Positions 60,471 to 64,000 of a stretch of DNA of 64,000 nucleotides are shown here, piece by piece. The notes under the pieces were generated by a model, which searched no databases, was not told the origin of the DNA, and was given only the letters and a program-made list of their open reading frames with translations. The first letter of the stretch is position 1, and every line of letters starts with the position of its first letter. This DNA is from Tetrahymena thermophila SB210 (lineage: Eukaryota; Ciliophora; Oligohymenophorea; Hymenostomatida; Tetrahymenidae): positions 100,164-164,163 of the forward strand of contig NW_002476327.1 of the NCBI RefSeq assembly GCF_000189635.1, given 5' to 3'. The position numbers and the translations under genes were made by a program.

Positions 60471-63400
60471 ATGGATATAATCAGCTAAAATCTTCTAGGA
60501 ACCTAAGAAGCTAAATATAAGCTTGCTTTGCATCTTCAAAATAGGAAAAAAGTCAAAGAGATGTACAGAATGAAAGGTGTATAAATGCTCGATAAGCCTG
60601 AGTTAGTCAGTAAAAAATATTTAAATTAATATTAATTTTTTATGAATAAATTGATAATTATAAATATTTAAATATTAAAACTTGCATCCAGAAATTATTA
60701 AAGTTTAAACGTTTAATCTGTAAAAATAAAACCAAACCATCCATTTAATAAATTACCCTGTCTTTGTCTTGGTTCTAATCAAATTTTATCTTAATTTTAA
60801 CAAAAGTTTCTGATATCTAAGAACCTAATATAAAGCCTTAATAAGCTTTAATTTATTAGACTATGAAAAGCGAATTAACTAAAAAAGGCTACTCCGATTT
60901 TAGATTTTTAGGACAGGGAGTATAGGGATTAGTTTTATTAGCAAAAGATTCCAAAACTAAAATGAGGTATGCCATCAAAGGTGTTTAAGTTAGAGATCCT
61001 CAAGGAAAACTTGACGAAGATCTTAACAATCAAGTGAAGCAAGAAGTAGAAATACTCAAAAAATGTAGAGACTCTCCTTATGTAGTCAGTCTTATAGATT
61101 AATTTGAAGGATAACAATTTAGTTACTTAGTTCTAACTGAGTGTTAAGGTACAATTAAAACTAATTTATTTTAAAAATTTATAAATAAATAATAAAACCC
61201 CTTAATTTAAAGTTTTTAATTCAAAATAAAATTCTGTAAATAAAAAGGAACTCTCAACTAAATTTTAGAAAGGAACTAAAACAAAAGACTGAATGAAATA
61301 TCAGCAATCAAGTATGCTAATGACATTGCTCAAGGTCTCTACTACATTCACTCGAAGAACTGCCTTGTTAATGATCTGAAAATGGATAATATCTTAATTG
61401 ACTATCATGGAAATGCTGTTGTTTGTAAATTTTTAACAAATCTACACAGCTTGATCGATTTGATTTTCCATAAAATATATTAATTAAATAGCTGATTTTG
61501 GTTTGGCAGATAACATAATAAATAAATCTGGCTATACTAACAACCAATATGTATACTCTGATATTTTTATCATATTAAAGAGATATTCAAATAATTCAAT
61601 TCAAAAAAATAAAGATGGGAAACTTGTTATATCAAGCACCAGAGTGTTGTGACCCATCTGATCCATACATAGGTAAGGTTTATCATGATGAATATTTAAA
61701 ATTAGGCATCACTGTGAGACAAGAGCCAAGCAACAGAGTAAATATTTTATTTAAATTCTTTCTCTCAAGGCTAATTAATATTATTTTTATTTATTCATTA
61801 ATTTAAATAGAGTGAAGCATGTTCTTTAGGTATGTATTATAAATAAAAAAGCTATTATTTATTTTTATTTAACAAAAATTATGAAAAAGGATATCTAATA
61901 TATACATTTGTCTAGGGAATAAATTTCAATTTAGCATCAAATAAGCACAAACAATTAAATTTTAATGATGAATTTAAAAATTTTGTTTATCACAAATAGC
62001 TTAAATATATTATTGAAGGATTAACTAATTTTGTTCCAAGGAATAGAATGCCTATTAAGGAGGCTTTAATTATTTTAAAGGGAATTATTTCTTTTGAATT
62101 TTAGTTAGATGACATGCTTATTGAAATGATAGATGGAAACACTCAGCAATTCACAAGTTCACTCAAAAATGAAATTGAGTTTGTTAGAGATTTGTCAAAT
62201 AAGTTTTACCCAATTATGTATATTTGTGTATTCTAATCTACCTCTTTTGTTAAATTTTTTAAAGTAAAAATGAACAGACCTTAAACTTAGAGTTAATAGA
62301 AGATCATCAAAAAAGACAATATGTTAATTAACATATTTTATTCAAAATATCCTCAATTTATTCAAAATAATTTGTTAAAAAGGAGGCAAAAATAGAAGAA
62401 TTATAGAAAACAAATCTCTAACTATAAAAAAGAATTAATGAATAAGAATAAAAAATTAAAGATTTACTCACAAAATTAGAATAATCTTAGAATTAGTTAA
62501 TGAATCAACCTTAAATTATGATGATGCCAACTATGAAAATGAAGGAATAGTAACATGTTATTTTTTAAGAAATTAAAAAATAGGAAAAGAAAGATGAATT
62601 GCCAAAAGAAAAAAACTTACTGTAAATTCAATAAATAAGTTTTTAATAGAGATTAATAAAAATATTATGAAAAAGAAAGTATACACTTTTCATCAGTTTA
62701 CTTCAAAAATATTATTTAATTAATTTTAATATTATAAAAAATAGCATGTAATTAATTCCTTTTGAAAATTATTTATTAACTAAAGAATTATCATTCACTT
62801 CAAAAAATTGAATGGCTAATAATTTGTTTAAATTTATAAAACCTTAATAATCAATCTTCCATTTAAAAACTTCTTAGAAAGTAAATTCTTTCAATTATAA
62901 TTATTAATTTAATCTCATATTTCAATAGCAAGTATATTTATTACTCTTTAATTACTCTTCTCCTTTTTTAAATTATCTTAACCTATTTTAGCACACAAAA
63001 AAGGATGTAATTTTATTCACTCAATTTCAACATATCCAAAATTTTTTATTTAAAAGGAAGTAAATAACTTTGAAAATCATGATCATAAATTCATAATCAT
63101 ATTCTTTTAGAGGGTTACATTTTTATCTATAGTTATTACTTAATTCATCTATTTCTCTAATATAGATTGTAATCAATCGTCCTTTCCTAAAAAAATACTA
63201 AATTTACTTATATGATAAAAATAGCATGTAAAGTTTTTATCACAAAATGCTCAAGTGAACTTTCATATTCAAAATAGCATGTATTAAATATTTAAGAATG
63301 ATTTTTGATAAGAAAATAAATGCTGAATTAACTTTCATATTCAAAATAGGAAGTAATTAATATTTTAGAATGATTTTTGATGAGAAAATAAATGCTGAAT

Positions 63401-63996
63401 TAACTTTCTTTTTCAAAATAGGGAGTAATTAATATTTTAGAATGATTTTTGATGAGAAAATAAATGCTGAATTAACTTTCATATTCAAAATAGATAGTAA
63501 TTAATATTTTAGAATGATTTTTGATGAGAAAATAAATGCTGAATTAACTTTCATTTTCAAAATAGCTTGTAATTAATATTTTAGAATGATTTTTGATGAG
63601 AAAATACATACTGAATTAACTTTTATATTGAAAATAGCTTGTAATTAATATTTTAGAATGATTTTTGATGAGAAAATAAATGCTGAATTAACTAACTTTC
63701 ATATTCAAAATAGCAGGTAATTCATATTTTAGAATAAAAATAAATACTGAATTAACTTTCATATTCAAAATAGCACGTAATTAATATTTTAGAATGATTT
63801 TTGATGAGAAAATAAATGCTGAATTAACTTTCATATTCAAAATAGGGAGTAATTAATATTTTAGAATGATTTTTGATGAGAAAATAAATGCTGAATTAAC
63901 TTTTATATTCAAAATAGCTTGTAATTAATATTTTAGAATGATTTTTGATGAGAAAATAAATGCTGAATTAACTAACTTTCATATTCAAAATAGCAA
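60471..63996 (+). CDS. Kinase gene 2, paralogue of kinase gene 1, cut by the window end
   Basis: Exons: 60471-60609, 60807-61148, 61269-61424, 61492-61550, 61615-61737, 61811-61829, 61890-62217 and 62265-62621, each exactly the same length as its counterpart in kinase gene 1. The kinase signatures are kept: GQGVQG, AIK, LVNDLKMDN (non-RD), DFG, YQAPE and SEACSLG. The coiled coil is conserved (KIEELQKTN, QKRINEQEQKIKDLL). After 62621 (phase 2) an intron of 123 nt leads to micro-exons 62745, 62878 and 62929 (3 nt each), a 15-nt exon 62992-63006 identical to the one in gene 1, then 15 more 3-nt exons up to the window end. The reading INNTQKRMKGFIMKEYFF has no stop. The gene continues beyond 64000. 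High identity to gene 1, introns included, marks a recent tandem duplication with a repeat distance of 9756 bp. Confidence 0.75.
62745..63996 (+). other. Micro-exon array of kinase gene 2 (partial)
   Basis: 3-nt units and starts: CAT 62745, AAA 62878, CAA 62929; 15-nt exon 62992-63006; then GAA 63057, AGG 63111, ATT 63166, CAT 63225, CAT 63278, GAA 63350, GGA 63422, ATA 63494, CTT 63566, CTT 63638, CAG 63714, CAC 63774, GGA 63846, CTT 63918 and CAA 63994. The first five after the 15-nt exon equal those of gene 1; the rest differ. From 63281 on, the introns are near-identical units of about 57-75 nt of the same sequence as the homogenised blocks in gene 1. All AG/GT borders are canonical. Confidence 0.72.
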
Positions 63997-64000
63997 GTAA
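63281..64000 (+). repeat. Homogenised intron units, kinase gene 2
   Basis: Ten successive units share the body described for 53191-53480 with few changes and continue past the window end. Copies inside this array are closer to one another than their enclosed triplets are, which points to recent unit-by-unit amplification or gene conversion of the intron sequence. Confidence 0.85.

Noticed and set aside
1-64000. Telomere repeats, tRNA or rRNA genes, bacterial-type operons or phage genes
   Set aside because: No CCCCAA/GGGGTT runs, no cloverleaf candidates and no prokaryotic signals noticed on reading.

Overview
The window reads as nuclear DNA of a ciliate, most likely Tetrahymena. It is about 80% A+T. 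Its long reading frames open only when TAA and TAG are read as glutamine and TGA is the sole stop. Introns are short, T/A-rich and GT-AG. The window carries four kinds of recently duplicated gene and one assembly gap (21828-21927). No telomere repeat, tRNA or rRNA was seen, and micronuclear versus macronuclear origin cannot be settled from the sequence.

Layout. 0.9-3.5 kb: two tandem SIMPL-domain (DUF541) secreted proteins. 5.3-39.9 kb: nine genes for small secreted, probably GPI-anchored proteins built from one eight-cysteine module; they carry one module at the left and three at the right, and one has an in-frame TGA where its paralogues have Cys. Their flanks were duplicated with them and fill most of the intergenic space. 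Between and beyond them lie four leucine-rich-repeat (LRR) genes, one on the minus strand (9.7-15.4 kb) and three on the plus strand (22.1-27.5, 40.5-44.1, 45.1-49.5 kb). Each has a 39-nt first exon, a 50-nt second exon, a run of exons of usually exactly 90 nt that each encode one LRR, and a conserved last exon, with phase-2 introns throughout the LRR run. From memory, 90-bp-exon LRR genes are a published class of young Tetrahymena genes enriched near germline centromeres and chromosome ends.

50.7-64 kb: two tandem paralogous protein-kinase genes, the second cut by the window end. Eight ordinary exons encode a non-RD kinase domain and a coiled coil. The gene then appears to continue as a long string of micro-exons, nearly all exactly 3 nt, bounded by AG and GT and separated by introns of mostly 49-76 nt. 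I count 64 in the first copy after a 15-nt exon (59 of 3 nt, three of 6, two of 9) and at least 18 three-nt ones in the second. In phase 2, the phase delivered by the last kinase exon, they join into 70 residues ending in a split TGA. The other two phases meet stops. Where neighbouring introns are nearly identical, the three enclosed bases still differ from unit to unit.

The gene families look unrelated in function: surface coat (Cys-rich proteins), repeat-based recognition (LRR proteins) and signalling (kinases). What they share is local duplication and mosaic rearrangement, so the window looks like a region of rapid gene birth rather than a pathway cluster.
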